Positions 1 through 8,720 of a DNA stretch of 20,326 nt are shown here, piece by piece (position 1 is the stretch's first letter; each line of letters begins with the position of its first letter). Made by a program: the position numbers and the translations under genes. The DNA is from CAZIQY01 sp964541605 (GTDB lineage Bacteria; Desulfobacterota; Syntrophia; Syntrophales; UBA2185), in the NCBI GenBank assembly GCA_964541605.1, contig CAZIQY010000049.1, forward strand, positions 1 through 20,326, read 5' to 3'. Under the pieces are notes generated by a model. It was not told the origin of the DNA and made no database searches. It saw only the letters and a program-made list of their open reading frames with translations.

Positions 1-105
1 AAAGCATACACGGCCTCATATCGTAAGTCAAGTTATTTATGACGCACTACACTAGATAGTCGGTCACAAAGCTATATTGACAAAAAGTTAGGAATTAAAA
101 TCGGT

Positions 106-1203
106 ATGAACGGTCCCAAAGGATGCTGTAATGCAAATGACTATCTGACTGTTCTGGAAATGATAGAAACTCGCTTTCAGGAAGAGGCATACCCAGTTCA
201 TTCCTTTCCGGAACTGTCATTAGCCGCTTGGCTTTACGAAGCCCCTCCTGTAATTCCTCTGCCGGATGACATTGGTACGAAGATACCGGAAGAAGGTGCA
301 TTGCCACCTCCCATAATAACATACACGGTTGATGACATTTTGGCCGATGGATGTTTCGTTGAGCGTTCCCAACTTGAAAAAATGCTTGAGCGGCTCCGTA
401 CGAAAAAAAACCTGATACTCCAAGGGCCTCCTGGCACTGGAAAAACGTGGCTTGCAAGACGATTGGCTTTTGCTTTGATAGGTCAGCAAAATGATAGCAA
501 GGTGCGTGCTTTACAGTTCCATCCAAATTTGTCGTATGAAGATTTTGTGCGTGGTTGGCGCCCTACAGGAGAAGGGAAGTTATCGCTGGTCGATGGTCCA
601 TTCATGGAAATGGTAAAGGCCGCATTGAATGAACCCATGGTTCGGCACGTTATTGTCATCGAAGAGATCAACCGAGGCAACCCAGCACAGATATTCGGTG
701 AAATGTTAACGCTGCTTGAAGTGGATAAAAGGACACCGACAGAAGCATTGGAGCTTTGCTATCGAAGAACAGACGATGAGCGTGTTTTCATCCCCGATAA
801 TTTATATGTTATTGGCACGATGAACATCGCGGATCGTTCTATTGCGCTGGTTGACTTGGCTCTTCGGCGGCGTTTCGCATTTATTGACCTTGAGCCAGAG
901 CTCGGAAAAACATGGCTTGAGTGGGTACAGAAAAATTGCGGAATAGATTCGGATATACTTATGGAGATCGAGAAAAGAATTCTTGCCTTAAACGACGAGA
1001 TTACAGCGGATACCGGACTTGGCCGCCAGTTCCGAATCGGTCACAGCTATGTGACACCGCCCTTCAAAATACCTATCAGTGACGCTCGGGAATGGTTTAA
1101 GCAAGTCGTCGAGACTGAAATCGGCCCACTTCTCGACGAATACTGGTTTGACGCGCTCGATAAGGCCCGCAAAGCCCGGAAGCGGTTAACAGAAGGGATC
1201 TGA
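106..1203 (+). CDS. mcrB: McrB-type AAA+ GTPase of a type IV (modified-cytosine) restriction system
   Basis: This is the motor subunit of McrBC, which in the family hydrolyses GTP and drives translocation and cleavage of modified DNA together with McrC. A Walker A motif GPPGTGKT lies at residues 107-114, a Walker B segment with E186-E187 followed by INRGNP, and the McrB signature MNIADRS at about 239-245 (N240, D243), followed by the arginine-rich ALRRRFAF. At 365 aa it is shorter than E. coli McrB (about 460): only about 80 residues precede the AAA+ domain and I see no recognisable modified-base-binding domain there. An in-frame TGA at 40-42 prevents a much longer start. An AGGA lies 12 bases before the ATG, which is loose spacing. 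Its stop overlaps the mcrC start (TGATG). Target specificity cannot be read from the sequence. Confidence 0.85.
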   Translation: MNGPKGCCNANDYLTVLEMIETRFQEEAYPVHSFPELSLAAWLYEAPPVIPLPDDIGTKIPEEGALPPPIITYTVDDILADGCFVERSQLEKMLERLRTKKNLILQGPPGTGKTWLARRLAFALIGQQNDSKVRALQFHPNLSYEDFVRGWRPTGEGKLSLVDGPFMEMVKAALNEPMVRHVIVIEEINRGNPAQIFGEMLTLLEVDKRTPTEALELCYRRTDDERVFIPDNLYVIGTMNIADRSIALVDLALRRRFAFIDLEPELGKTWLEWVQKNCGIDSDILMEIEKRILALNDEITADTGLGRQFRIGHSYVTPPFKIPISDAREWFKQVVETEIGPLLDEYWFDALDKARKARKRLTEGI

Positions 1204-2381
1204 TGGTGGCGCTGACGGCATCGATGATAAACATTCCTGCCCATTTGGAGCTTGGGTATGTTGGCAGGATTCCTGTTCGCAATCTATGGCTTCTAATGCT
1301 CTATGCCTCGGAGCTCTTCCGGCAACTTGATCGAGGGAAGGTTGCCATAGAGGATAATCCCGATGACATTCCTGATCTTGTCGCGGAGATTCTATCTCGT
1401 TCAGTTGAACGTCGGCTCATGCGCAATCTTAGTTTTGGCTATCGATTAAAAATGGTCGTGCTTGGTCGAGTTCGAGGGCACATAGATCTTCTGAGCACTG
1501 AGCGTCATCAACTTCTTGCACGAGGACTGGTTGCCTGCCGATTTGAAGATCTCACCGTAAACACGCCGCGTAATCGCTTCGTGCGGGCTGCACTTGAGGC
1601 AATTGCCAGAACAGTTAGCCGCCCGGATCTTGCACGCCGATGTCGTGTGCTCGCTAGCAGCTTGAAAAGGATCGGTGTTACAGGAGAGAAACCCAGCCGG
1701 TCTGAAATATCCGCCGACCGATTTGGGCGCCATGATGCCGATGAGCAACTCATGGTAGCAGCGGCACATCTTGCTTTCGACCTGGCTCTTCCAACGGAAA
1801 TGCCTGGAAGCAAACTTCTGGCACTTCCGGACCGGGAAATCACATGGGTCAGACGTCTTTACGAGAAGGCAGTCGCAGGCTTCTATGATGTAGTGTTGTC
1901 CAGTTTTGGATGGCATATCGATGCGGGGAAATCCATCAGTTGGCTTATAGAAAGAAAAACGGAGGGAATAGACAAGATTCTGCCTACAATGCGGACGGAT
2001 GTTATTCTTGACCATCACGTTACCGGACGACGTATAGTTATCGACACGAAATTTACGTCCATCGTTACAAAAGGATGGTACAGAGAAGATACTTTGCGAA
2101 GTGGTTACGTTTACCAAATATATGCCTACCTCCGATCCCAGGAGGAAGATGGAAATCCGCTCGCATCCTATGCGTCAGGGCTGCTTCTTCACCCATCAAT
2201 AGATGAGATGGTCGACGAAACTGTGGTGATTCAAGGGCATGCAATACGGTTTGCAACCGTTGACCTCGGGGCTACAGCTAGTGAAATACGTAAGCAATTA
2301 CTGCGAGTTGTGGCATTACCTGATGGATCACACAGTTCTGGGGACATTCTGTATAACCCTGAGTGTCAGAGTCTTGAGTGA
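1203..2381 (+). CDS. mcrC: McrC-type nuclease subunit of the McrBC restriction system
   Basis: McrC supplies the endonuclease of the McrBC complex and stimulates McrB GTP hydrolysis. The 392-aa protein has the usual layout: an N-terminal region that would dock to McrB (including the VRNLWLLMLYASELFR stretch typical of the family near residues 25-40) and a C-terminal PD-(D/E)XK nuclease core. The visible catalytic residues are D266 (in MRTDVIL) and D281-T-K283 (in VIDTKFTS). The length is close to that of E. coli McrC (348 aa) and related proteins. The ATG at 1203 overlaps the mcrB stop, so translation is probably coupled, giving linked production of the two subunits. The end overlaps the next small gene by 4 bases. 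Nothing suggests it is inactive. Confidence 0.87.
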   Translation: MVALTASMINIPAHLELGYVGRIPVRNLWLLMLYASELFRQLDRGKVAIEDNPDDIPDLVAEILSRSVERRLMRNLSFGYRLKMVVLGRVRGHIDLLSTERHQLLARGLVACRFEDLTVNTPRNRFVRAALEAIARTVSRPDLARRCRVLASSLKRIGVTGEKPSRSEISADRFGRHDADEQLMVAAAHLAFDLALPTEMPGSKLLALPDREITWVRRLYEKAVAGFYDVVLSSFGWHIDAGKSISWLIERKTEGIDKILPTMRTDVILDHHVTGRRIVIDTKFTSIVTKGWYREDTLRSGYVYQIYAYLRSQEEDGNPLASYASGLLLHPSIDEMVDETVVIQGHAIRFATVDLGATASEIRKQLLRVVALPDGSHSSGDILYNPECQSLE

Positions 2382-2725
2382 TGAGTGTTTCAGTTGCCTT
2401 GCCCAATGATTTACGGGAGTTTATTGAATCCTCACAATGGACCTTTGCCAAGACAATGCCGGATTGGCCCCACGAGTATCTGGTTCGAGACCGGGTCGAC
2501 AGAGCGCTCTTTGAAGCCTTGGTGTGTCACATCCGTCAACACGGTATAGAGCAGCGCTTTTACCAACGCGTTCTCACTTACTTTGCTGAAGATGAATTAC
2601 TTTACTGGACGATGGGAGAACCTATTGAAGAAACAATGATCATCAATCGATGCAAGGAGGAAGGGTCATATGAAAACCGTCTCAGGAATGGGACACTTCC
2701 TAGTTACAATCAATCTGATAAATGA
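2378..2725 (+). CDS. Small uncharacterised protein, third gene of the mcrBC operon
   Basis: This 115-aa soluble, acidic-aromatic protein starts at GTG 2378 or ATG 2381, overlapping the mcrC stop by 4 or 1 bases, so it is almost certainly co-translated with McrBC. It has no membrane segment, signal peptide or nucleotide-binding motif. Striking features are the block WTFAKTMPDWPHEYLVRDRV (about residues 21-40), then LVCHIRQHG, YFAEDELLYWTMGEPIEETMIINRC and a C-terminal YENRLRNGTLP. I recall similar small proteins of unknown function in bacterial genomes, some near restriction genes, but cannot name a family with certainty. The tight overlap suggests an accessory or regulatory role for McrBC; this is inference only. 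Confidence 0.7.
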   Translation: MMSVSVALPNDLREFIESSQWTFAKTMPDWPHEYLVRDRVDRALFEALVCHIRQHGIEQRFYQRVLTYFAEDELLYWTMGEPIEETMIINRCKEEGSYENRLRNGTLPSYNQSDK

Positions 2726-3085
2726 AGCAGAATAATGCGGTACATCTAATTATTTTCATTATCCGAAATCGCCCGGTTCCAAATACAAAGCTACACCGGC
2801 GATCATCAAATCGGATTATTTATTTCGGTTTGAAAGAGCGTACATGCAAAACACTTTTTTCTTTAGCAGAGCCGGTCGACTGCTTTCTGCATAATCAAAA
2901 ATTGACACGGCTTGGACAAAGGTGTAGATTTCCTTAGATAATTTTTAAAACTTCGGAGTTTGTCGCCCAAATGGTTGCTAGTGGGCCAGAAGCGGTCATT
3001 CAAAAGATCTTTTTGGCGATCGACTCTGTGCTGTGGGCCAGTTTCTCGCCACCTCTAGTTTTGTTCCAAGCGTAAAGAATGGATC
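2726..3085. other. Gene-poor spacer between the mcrBC operon and the STAND gene
   Basis: About 360 bases without a convincing gene. A 71-codon frame opens at 2722, overlapping the preceding stop as ATGA, but its translation is rich in Arg, Asn, Cys and His without a domain and looks like chance. An in-frame TAG at 3056-3058 limits how far upstream the next gene can start. The first half is AT-rich; composition becomes more GC-rich from about 2960 onward, which may be the join between two separately acquired defence cassettes. I see no clear promoter, terminator or repeat. Confidence 0.5.
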
Positions 3086-4621
3086 TTGAAAGCCATGTGT
3101 AAAGAAGAAAGACAACAGGCGACTTCGACTGAACTTACAGGTGGGACGGGTTTTACCTATGAAGATACAGTGGTTGCCTATTATCTCGCTGCCCTCCTGC
3201 GGGAGGAGCGCGCTGCGGGTTTGAGTGGTGTAGTGAAGACTGTGGCGGTTCAACAGGCCGGGCACGGCCGCCCTATGGATGACATCATCATCGAACTTGA
3301 CGATGATGGTTCACAGCGGCGGTTAAACCTTCAGGTAAAGCGCACGATTCAGATTAGTGCCGCGACGACCAACAACGACTTCCGTGATGTCCTGTCTCGA
3401 TCCGTCGCCACCCGCGCGACCGATGACTTTAACGTCGATCTCGATGCCTACGGCTTTGTAGCCGAAAATGTTGCGAGTGGACGGTTCCGAGCGCTGAACC
3501 GCCTAATCGACTGGGCCAAAAGTAGCCCCTCTGGTGAAGACTTCTCCCGACGCTTTGCCCCAGGCGGTGCCGCCGCGGCTGCTGAGCGATCTCTTCGTAA
3601 CGAACTGGCCCCGCTAATCGGAGCCCAATCGGCCGATGACGAACGAAGGTTCTATACGCAATTTGTGGCGCTCAATCTTAATGGATTGACCGAAGGCGGA
3701 ATCCTGCGAACGGAGGTGATCAACCGCCTCCAGGAGCTTGTTGCAGTCAACGAAAACGGCCATGACCTTCTACTTTTCGACCGCCTGTGCCGCACTGCGC
3801 GCGATGCCGCAGGCACCGCCCGTAAGTGGACGCGGCCGACGCTCCTTGCCGAGCTTCGCGGTGCCATGCGGCTCAAAGTCGCGCCGAACTATCGAAGCGA
3901 TATTGATCTCCTTCGGTCGTTCTCCATCGATGGGTTGGAAGACGTATCGGAAGAGATTGTCGGCTTTCGCGTCGAACGTCCCCTTCTGGAAAAAAGCATT
4001 AGGGATCGTCTCGCTGAGTGTCGACTCGTCAACCTCAGCGGTCTGCCCGGTTGCGGGAAGTCGGCGATGCTCAAACGCATCGCCAGCGTTGATGCTACCA
4101 ATGGACCAATTCTATTCCTGAAATCGGATCGTCTTGCGGGAGGCAGCTGGCTGACCTTTGCGGCAACGCTCGGTCTCCAGCACCGCATGGTTCTAGACCT
4201 CTTAGCCGAAATTGGCAGCACGGGAACGCCAATCCTTTTCATCGACAGCATTGACCGCGTCAGGCCTGATCAGAAAGGGATCATCACCGACATCCTCCGG
4301 GCGATCGAGGACAACGAACAGCTCGCCAATTGGAAGGTTCTGGCGAGTTCACGCGATCAGGGGCTTGAGGCTTATCGCGCGTGGTTTCCAGCAAGCTTCT
4401 ATCGGGGAACCGGAATAGGCGATGTTCCGATTGATGGCTTCTCGGATGAGGAAGCTGAGGTTCTTGCGAAAGAAAAGCCAACATTGAGGCGGCTACTGTT
4501 CGGCCCGAAGGGCGTCAGCGAAATCGCTCGGCGTCCGTTTTTTGCAGCCGTGCTCGCAGGAAGTTTTCCTGACGATTCGGCAACACCCCAGACCGAGGTC
4601 GATCTCATCTCGGCCTGGTGA
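3086..4621 (+). CDS. N-terminal part of nuclease-STAND NTPase (ends at an in-frame TGA)
   Basis: Residues 20-90 look like a PD-(D/E)XK nuclease: E26 in GFTYEDTVVAYYLA, D65-D66 in PMDDIIIEL, and Q83-V-K85 in LNLQVKR, the E...D...QxK layout of restriction-type effectors. A helical linker (about 90-300) leads to a P-loop NTPase with Walker A GLPGCGKS at 319-326 and Walker B PILFIDSIDR at 382-391, as in STAND/NACHT ATPases. The frame ends at TGA 4619-4621, but the downstream CDS continues in exactly the same frame, so this is the front of a protein of about 1780 codons. Nuclease-NTPase-long helical C terminus is the plan of antiviral STAND (Avs-like) proteins; I cannot assign a known Avs type. 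The start is TTG 3086 or ATG 3095, each with a weak ribosome site. The gene is more GC-rich than mcrBC. Confidence 0.8.
   Translation: MKAMCKEERQQATSTELTGGTGFTYEDTVVAYYLAALLREERAAGLSGVVKTVAVQQAGHGRPMDDIIIELDDDGSQRRLNLQVKRTIQISAATTNNDFRDVLSRSVATRATDDFNVDLDAYGFVAENVASGRFRALNRLIDWAKSSPSGEDFSRRFAPGGAAAAAERSLRNELAPLIGAQSADDERRFYTQFVALNLNGLTEGGILRTEVINRLQELVAVNENGHDLLLFDRLCRTARDAAGTARKWTRPTLLAELRGAMRLKVAPNYRSDIDLLRSFSIDGLEDVSEEIVGFRVERPLLEKSIRDRLAECRLVNLSGLPGCGKSAMLKRIASVDATNGPILFLKSDRLAGGSWLTFAATLGLQHRMVLDLLAEIGSTGTPILFIDSIDRVRPDQKGIITDILRAIEDNEQLANWKVLASSRDQGLEAYRAWFPASFYRGTGIGDVPIDGFSDEEAEVLAKEKPTLRRLLFGPKGVSEIARRPFFAAVLAGSFPDDSATPQTEVDLISAW
4619..4621 (+). other. In-frame TGA interrupting the nuclease-STAND gene
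   Basis: The frame is open from 3059 to 8422 except for this codon (codon 512 counting from 3086). It follows TGG (Trp511), so the local sequence is TGG-TGA-GCT. A single G-to-A change of a second TGG would create it, and reading it as Trp gives the smooth AWWARAGHDAL. The 33 bases after it are open and protein-like. No strong hairpin of selenocysteine-insertion type is obvious just downstream, although I could not fold it. Simple nonsense mutation is the first explanation; sequencing or assembly error, readthrough and a genuine two-gene split are alternatives. Confidence 0.85.
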
Positions 4622-4645
4622 GCTCGCGCAGGCCATGACGCGCTA

Positions 4646-4657
4646 GAGGAAGCCGTG
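4646..4657 (+). promoter_or_regulatory. Possible internal ribosome-binding site and GTG restart
   Basis: GAGGA at 4646-4650 sits 4 bases before GTG 4655-4657, 25 bases after the in-frame TGA. This would let ribosomes restart and make the C-terminal piece as a separate protein. The match may be chance, because GAG-GAA is an ordinary Glu-Glu codon pair in the reading frame. Confidence 0.35.
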
Positions 4658-7600
4658 CCGCAGCGGCAACGGGCGCTGCTGGATCTGGCCGAAAGAGGCG
4701 TGCGCAATCTCGGCAAGAACATTCCGGCCAGGATGCTCAAAACATCCACCTTTGCGCAGGTCTCGGGGTTGAAGGATGATCTAGTTATCCGCGTTCACGA
4801 TGGCGGCGTGTCGTACTCGTTTACGCACGACATCTTTTTTGAATGGGTGTTTTTCCGGCAACTCATCGAGCTTGGCAACGATTGGACGCGCGGCCTGACC
4901 GACGCGGGCGAACCACCGCTGCTTGGTCGCGTGATCGGACTGCTCGCGCAGAGCGCGCTCGCTTCACCAGGCAAATGGTCGGCTGGCTACCGGGATCTCG
5001 AAGGTCAGCCGCTCCGCCCGCAGTGGCAGCGAGAGTGGCTGACAGCTCCACCCTTTACAGCCGCCTTTGCACAAGGATACAAGGAATTTCAGGTGCTCCT
5101 TGCTGAGAACGACTGCGCGCTCTTCGAGAAGCTGCTCGTCTGGTTTCAGGCCCAGCACACGATACCGAGCCCAGTCATCCTTCAGAACGCCTCGAACGCG
5201 GTAGAAGGCATAGACCGCGTTGGCATGGCGGACATGCTCGGCTGGCCGTCCGACTTCGAGAGTTGGGGCCGGCTCTTGGACTGGTTATTACCGCTCGCTC
5301 CGAGCCTGCCTACCCGCCTGCTGCCCAACGCCCTTGAAGTCTTCGGCGTTTGGCAGAATGTGTTTGCCGACCTCAAGAATCCGCGTTCGGCGGCCATTGT
5401 CGATGTGTGCGCCAACTGGCTGATTGAGTTGGAGGGCGTCGAGTATTCCAAAGAGCTTACCTTCGAACACGGCCGGTGGAATGCACTCGGCGGCGAAGCG
5501 CGGTCCAGCCTCGCGACCGCTTTGCGAATGACGATCATGCGCTCTGCGCGCGCCTACCCCGCGCCCGCGATCGCGCTTTTCGAAAGGGCGGTAACGAACG
5601 AGCGTATGCGCCGCGTAGCCTACAGCAGCCTGATGGGATTTACGCCCACTATGGCGGATGTGGCTCCCGAGATTGTGGCCGCTGTCGCGAAGGCGGAGCT
5701 GATGGAAGAGCTCCCCAAAGAACGAATTGACCGTGAAGCGCGGGAGGAAGAGGAATATTTAGAATGGCTCAAGCGCCTTCGTGCCATTCCTGAGGAAGAG
5801 AGAACAGAGAAGCAAAAGCGCGCTCTTCAGCACGTACACTTGCCGATGGGGCGCGACGGAATTGATCACGATGATATTGGAATCGCCGAACATCATAACT
5901 ACTACTTTCCATCGTCGCCCATTCACGAGCCATTCGCCAGTCTCTTTGCCAAGGAGCCAGAGGTCGCGCTCGGATTGGTGCGTGATCTCACCAACCGTGC
6001 GACCCGCGGGTGGCATCAGGTTCAGCTCCTCAACCGCGATCTCATGGGAACGCCGATTTCCGTGGTCCTCGATTTTCCTTGGGGAAAGCAGGAGTTCTGG
6101 GGCGATTGGCACGTCTACAATTGGTTCATGGGGCAACTCGCGGGCAATCCGCTGGGTTGCGCTTTCCTCGCGCTTAGCTACTGGGCGTTCAAGCAGATCG
6201 AGGGTGGCCGGCCGACGGATGAGGTCATCCGGTCCGTAGTCGAAGGGAATGAGTGCTACGCTCTTCTTGGGCTCTCGCTCGTCCTGGCGCTTGAAACTTA
6301 CGACGTGTCCGAGACGACATTTCCGATCGTGACTTGTCAGCGCCTCTGGCACCACGACATTGCCCGCGTCGTTCAAGAGCCAACACGAAACATCGATCTG
6401 CTAGGCTTCGGGTTCCTTTCGCGCCTTGCCGGCAATAAAGCGAAAGCCAAGGAGTTTCTTGACTCACGACAGAGCCGCAAGCGTGAGATTCGTGATCTCG
6501 CCATGCGATTCGCGTTGACTGCCGACGACGGCCTTCGCCAACGCTTCAGGGAAGTGCTTGCACGCTTTCCGGATGATTTACCTTACGAGGTTGAAGAACA
6601 GCGCTCAAGTTCAGGCGCTACGGCATCGCTGAAAGAGGCGGCGGAGCGCTGGGCGGGCCTTGGCGACATCCAGAATTATCGCAAGCATCAGACCGAGGCC
6701 GACGAGGTGTTAATATCCTATGAGCCACCAAACCCATTGACGCCTGAGCAAGAAAAGCGCCTTAAGGAGAGCACCACTTTGCTGCAGGAGTATAATGTCA
6801 TCGGGTGGGCGACGAAGTCGCTTCAGGCCAATGCGCTTATCGACGGCATGAGCCTGCCCGACGCAGTGGCCTTCGCGCAAGCTCGGGATAACGGCACCAT
6901 TCTCGCCGAGCGAAGCGACACGGGGGAGTACTCAGCACAGACGACAATTTCCGCGGTTGCCGCGGTTGTCATTCGCTTTGGCTCTCCTGCCGGAGCAGAC
7001 TACGATTGGGCGTGGGATGTGATGGGGCGTGTTGCGGCTATGAGAGAGCCGAAGGATACGTTCCACGGCTCCAAGATACCTTGGCATCCCGCTAATCACC
7101 TTATCGTCGCCTTAGTGCATGACCGCCGCTCAAGCTCCCCGCGCACGGACTCAGTGCGACGGCTCTTCGAGCTAACTGTGCACCCAATAGATGGCGTGGC
7201 CCAGCTCGCATTCAGCGGGCTCTTTATGGATTTGGACGAGCATGTGCGGTGGGTCGCCGCCCAGCTCGCGTTGGACCTCTCGCTCTACTACCGATTCAAG
7301 ATCAATGAGAATGGCGTTCGCGACGATACGGTCGACCGGGACGCTCGAAAACAAAGTTTCGCCCGTGCTCTCGAGCGCTTGGAGCGGACGAATGACATGC
7401 CGCTAACATCCATGCCGCCAGCGTGGGTCAAGACGCTGGAACGGCGGCGCTACGGCCGGTCCGAAGACGAGGCCGGATGGGATGATGCCGATCCGCTGTT
7501 CAATGCAGTGTTTGCGGCGAAAATATTCCCGTTCTTTCCTATTGAAGCATGGTGCCAATCAAGCCTCTACAAGCCAATGGTGGCTCTGGGCCTGAAGGAG

Positions 7601-8425
7601 CTTGTGGCGTGGACTGCGGAGCGGCTTATGCCCTCATGGCTCAAGGACAAGCGCGAGCGGAGATCGGACACTCGCCGTTCGTTCCTGATCGAATGGGAGG
7701 CCGTCCTAGGCGATATGCTCGCACGGGCCGCACCATTCTTCGAGACGGAATTCGTGCGCAAGGAATTTCTGGCGCCCTTCCTGACTGAGGATGAGGAAGG
7801 CTTGGCAGTCCTCGCCGGATTTACTGAGATGACGGTGACTCGCCAGGTTCTTGATGCGCCGACAGTGCCGGCAAACACCTTAGATCTGCTTAACGACTGC
7901 GTCGAGCGCGTCGTCTGTGACCGCGTCTTCGATCCGAATGGCTACCGGGCCGGTGAAGTTCACGGGTATGATCTACCGAAACTAATCAAGGCGTTGCTCT
8001 TCGTGTCCGTCGAGACAGAGGCTCCGGGTGCCGCTCGCTTCGCCAATGGCGACTGGTCACAGATCAGCATGGTTATGCCAATCGTGACCAAGTTGGTTAC
8101 AGCTATAGGCTGGTCGACATATGTCATGCAGAACTATTTGACGCTTTGCGAGCGGGCTGGCCTTGCATATCCTCTGGCCGCGTTTGCAGACCAGGCCAAC
8201 GCTGTTCTCAACTCGCTCTCGTATGCCAAGGGCAGCTGGGCCGGAACCACGCTGCCAGCCCGCACCGCGGCGACGGTCCAACGCCTTGCCGACGCCAACT
8301 TCCCGCTCCGTTCCGACCACGCTCAGGAGTTACTCAGGGTGCTCGATGCGCTGATTGACCTCGGTGATCGCCGTAGCGCCGCGCTGGAGCAGGCCGAAGC
8401 CTTTCGAGGCGTTCAGATGCTATGA
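4655..8425 (+). CDS. C-terminal part of the nuclease-STAND protein (putative sensor region)
   Basis: This 1256-aa piece is in the same frame as the upstream nuclease-NTPase piece and separated from it only by TGA and 11 sense codons. Near its start is FTHDIFFEW (about 56-64), the F-x-H-x(4)-E element that commonly closes the NTPase module of STAND/NACHT proteins. The rest is a long, mainly helical, soluble region with no other motif I recognise; a charged Glu/Arg-rich stretch lies near 355-390. In Avs-type proteins such a C terminus binds a viral protein and triggers the nuclease; here that role is inferred from architecture. The frame has no further stop over 3.7 kb, so decay is recent or the piece is still used. 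On its own it lacks both the nuclease and the P-loop. Confidence 0.78.
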   Translation: MPQRQRALLDLAERGVRNLGKNIPARMLKTSTFAQVSGLKDDLVIRVHDGGVSYSFTHDIFFEWVFFRQLIELGNDWTRGLTDAGEPPLLGRVIGLLAQSALASPGKWSAGYRDLEGQPLRPQWQREWLTAPPFTAAFAQGYKEFQVLLAENDCALFEKLLVWFQAQHTIPSPVILQNASNAVEGIDRVGMADMLGWPSDFESWGRLLDWLLPLAPSLPTRLLPNALEVFGVWQNVFADLKNPRSAAIVDVCANWLIELEGVEYSKELTFEHGRWNALGGEARSSLATALRMTIMRSARAYPAPAIALFERAVTNERMRRVAYSSLMGFTPTMADVAPEIVAAVAKAELMEELPKERIDREAREEEEYLEWLKRLRAIPEEERTEKQKRALQHVHLPMGRDGIDHDDIGIAEHHNYYFPSSPIHEPFASLFAKEPEVALGLVRDLTNRATRGWHQVQLLNRDLMGTPISVVLDFPWGKQEFWGDWHVYNWFMGQLAGNPLGCAFLALSYWAFKQIEGGRPTDEVIRSVVEGNECYALLGLSLVLALETYDVSETTFPIVTCQRLWHHDIARVVQEPTRNIDLLGFGFLSRLAGNKAKAKEFLDSRQSRKREIRDLAMRFALTADDGLRQRFREVLARFPDDLPYEVEEQRSSSGATASLKEAAERWAGLGDIQNYRKHQTEADEVLISYEPPNPLTPEQEKRLKESTTLLQEYNVIGWATKSLQANALIDGMSLPDAVAFAQARDNGTILAERSDTGEYSAQTTISAVAAVVIRFGSPAGADYDWAWDVMGRVAAMREPKDTFHGSKIPWHPANHLIVALVHDRRSSSPRTDSVRRLFELTVHPIDGVAQLAFSGLFMDLDEHVRWVAAQLALDLSLYYRFKINENGVRDDTVDRDARKQSFARALERLERTNDMPLTSMPPAWVKTLERRRYGRSEDEAGWDDADPLFNAVFAAKIFPFFPIEAWCQSSLYKPMVALGLKELVAWTAERLMPSWLKDKRERRSDTRRSFLIEWEAVLGDMLARAAPFFETEFVRKEFLAPFLTEDEEGLAVLAGFTEMTVTRQVLDAPTVPANTLDLLNDCVERVVCDRVFDPNGYRAGEVHGYDLPKLIKALLFVSVETEAPGAARFANGDWSQISMVMPIVTKLVTAIGWSTYVMQNYLTLCERAGLAYPLAAFADQANAVLNSLSYAKGSWAGTTLPARTAATVQRLADANFPLRSDHAQELLRVLDALIDLGDRRSAALEQAEAFRGVQML

Positions 8426-8720
8426 AAAATATTAATCTTTGCTACCGTCAATCGTTATAGGTCAGTGCTAGTAGGTGGCATCAATGCCAGCACCATCAAT
8501 TATTCCACCAAAGAAAACTGCGCAATACGGGATGAAATCTGCTACAGAAAAATGAATCAGTGGAATCACGACTTCAATAAGTAACTGATATCCGATCGCA
8601 ATGATGGAGGTTGTTGATATGTGCAACCCAGACAAGGCCCATTTCAACCATATTATCAAATCAAAAGTACGCATGAACCGGATGAACTGAAAAAATAATC
8701 ATTGCAAAGACAAGTCAAAA
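8426..8720. other. AT-rich stretch after the STAND gene, no supported gene
   Basis: Composition changes from GC-rich to AT-rich directly after the STAND stop. A 68-codon hydrophobic frame exists on the minus strand (8468-8674), but it has no clear ribosome site or recognised domain and I do not accept it as a gene. No clear terminator follows the STAND gene. Confidence 0.45.

Noticed and set aside
77..105. TTGACA just before mcrB as a promoter
   Set aside because: Too close to the ATG at 106 to leave room for a -10 and transcript leader.
2722..2937. 71-codon frame overlapping the end of the 115-aa gene (ATGA)
   Set aside because: No recognised domain, odd composition and no ribosome site beyond the overlap; probably chance.
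4619..4621. TGA as selenocysteine
   Set aside because: The position fits Trp (TGG-TGA), no selenoprotein family is involved and no obvious insertion hairpin follows.
8468..8674. 68-codon hydrophobic frame on the minus strand
   Set aside because: No ribosome site or homology cue, in an AT-rich stretch where hydrophobic frames arise easily.
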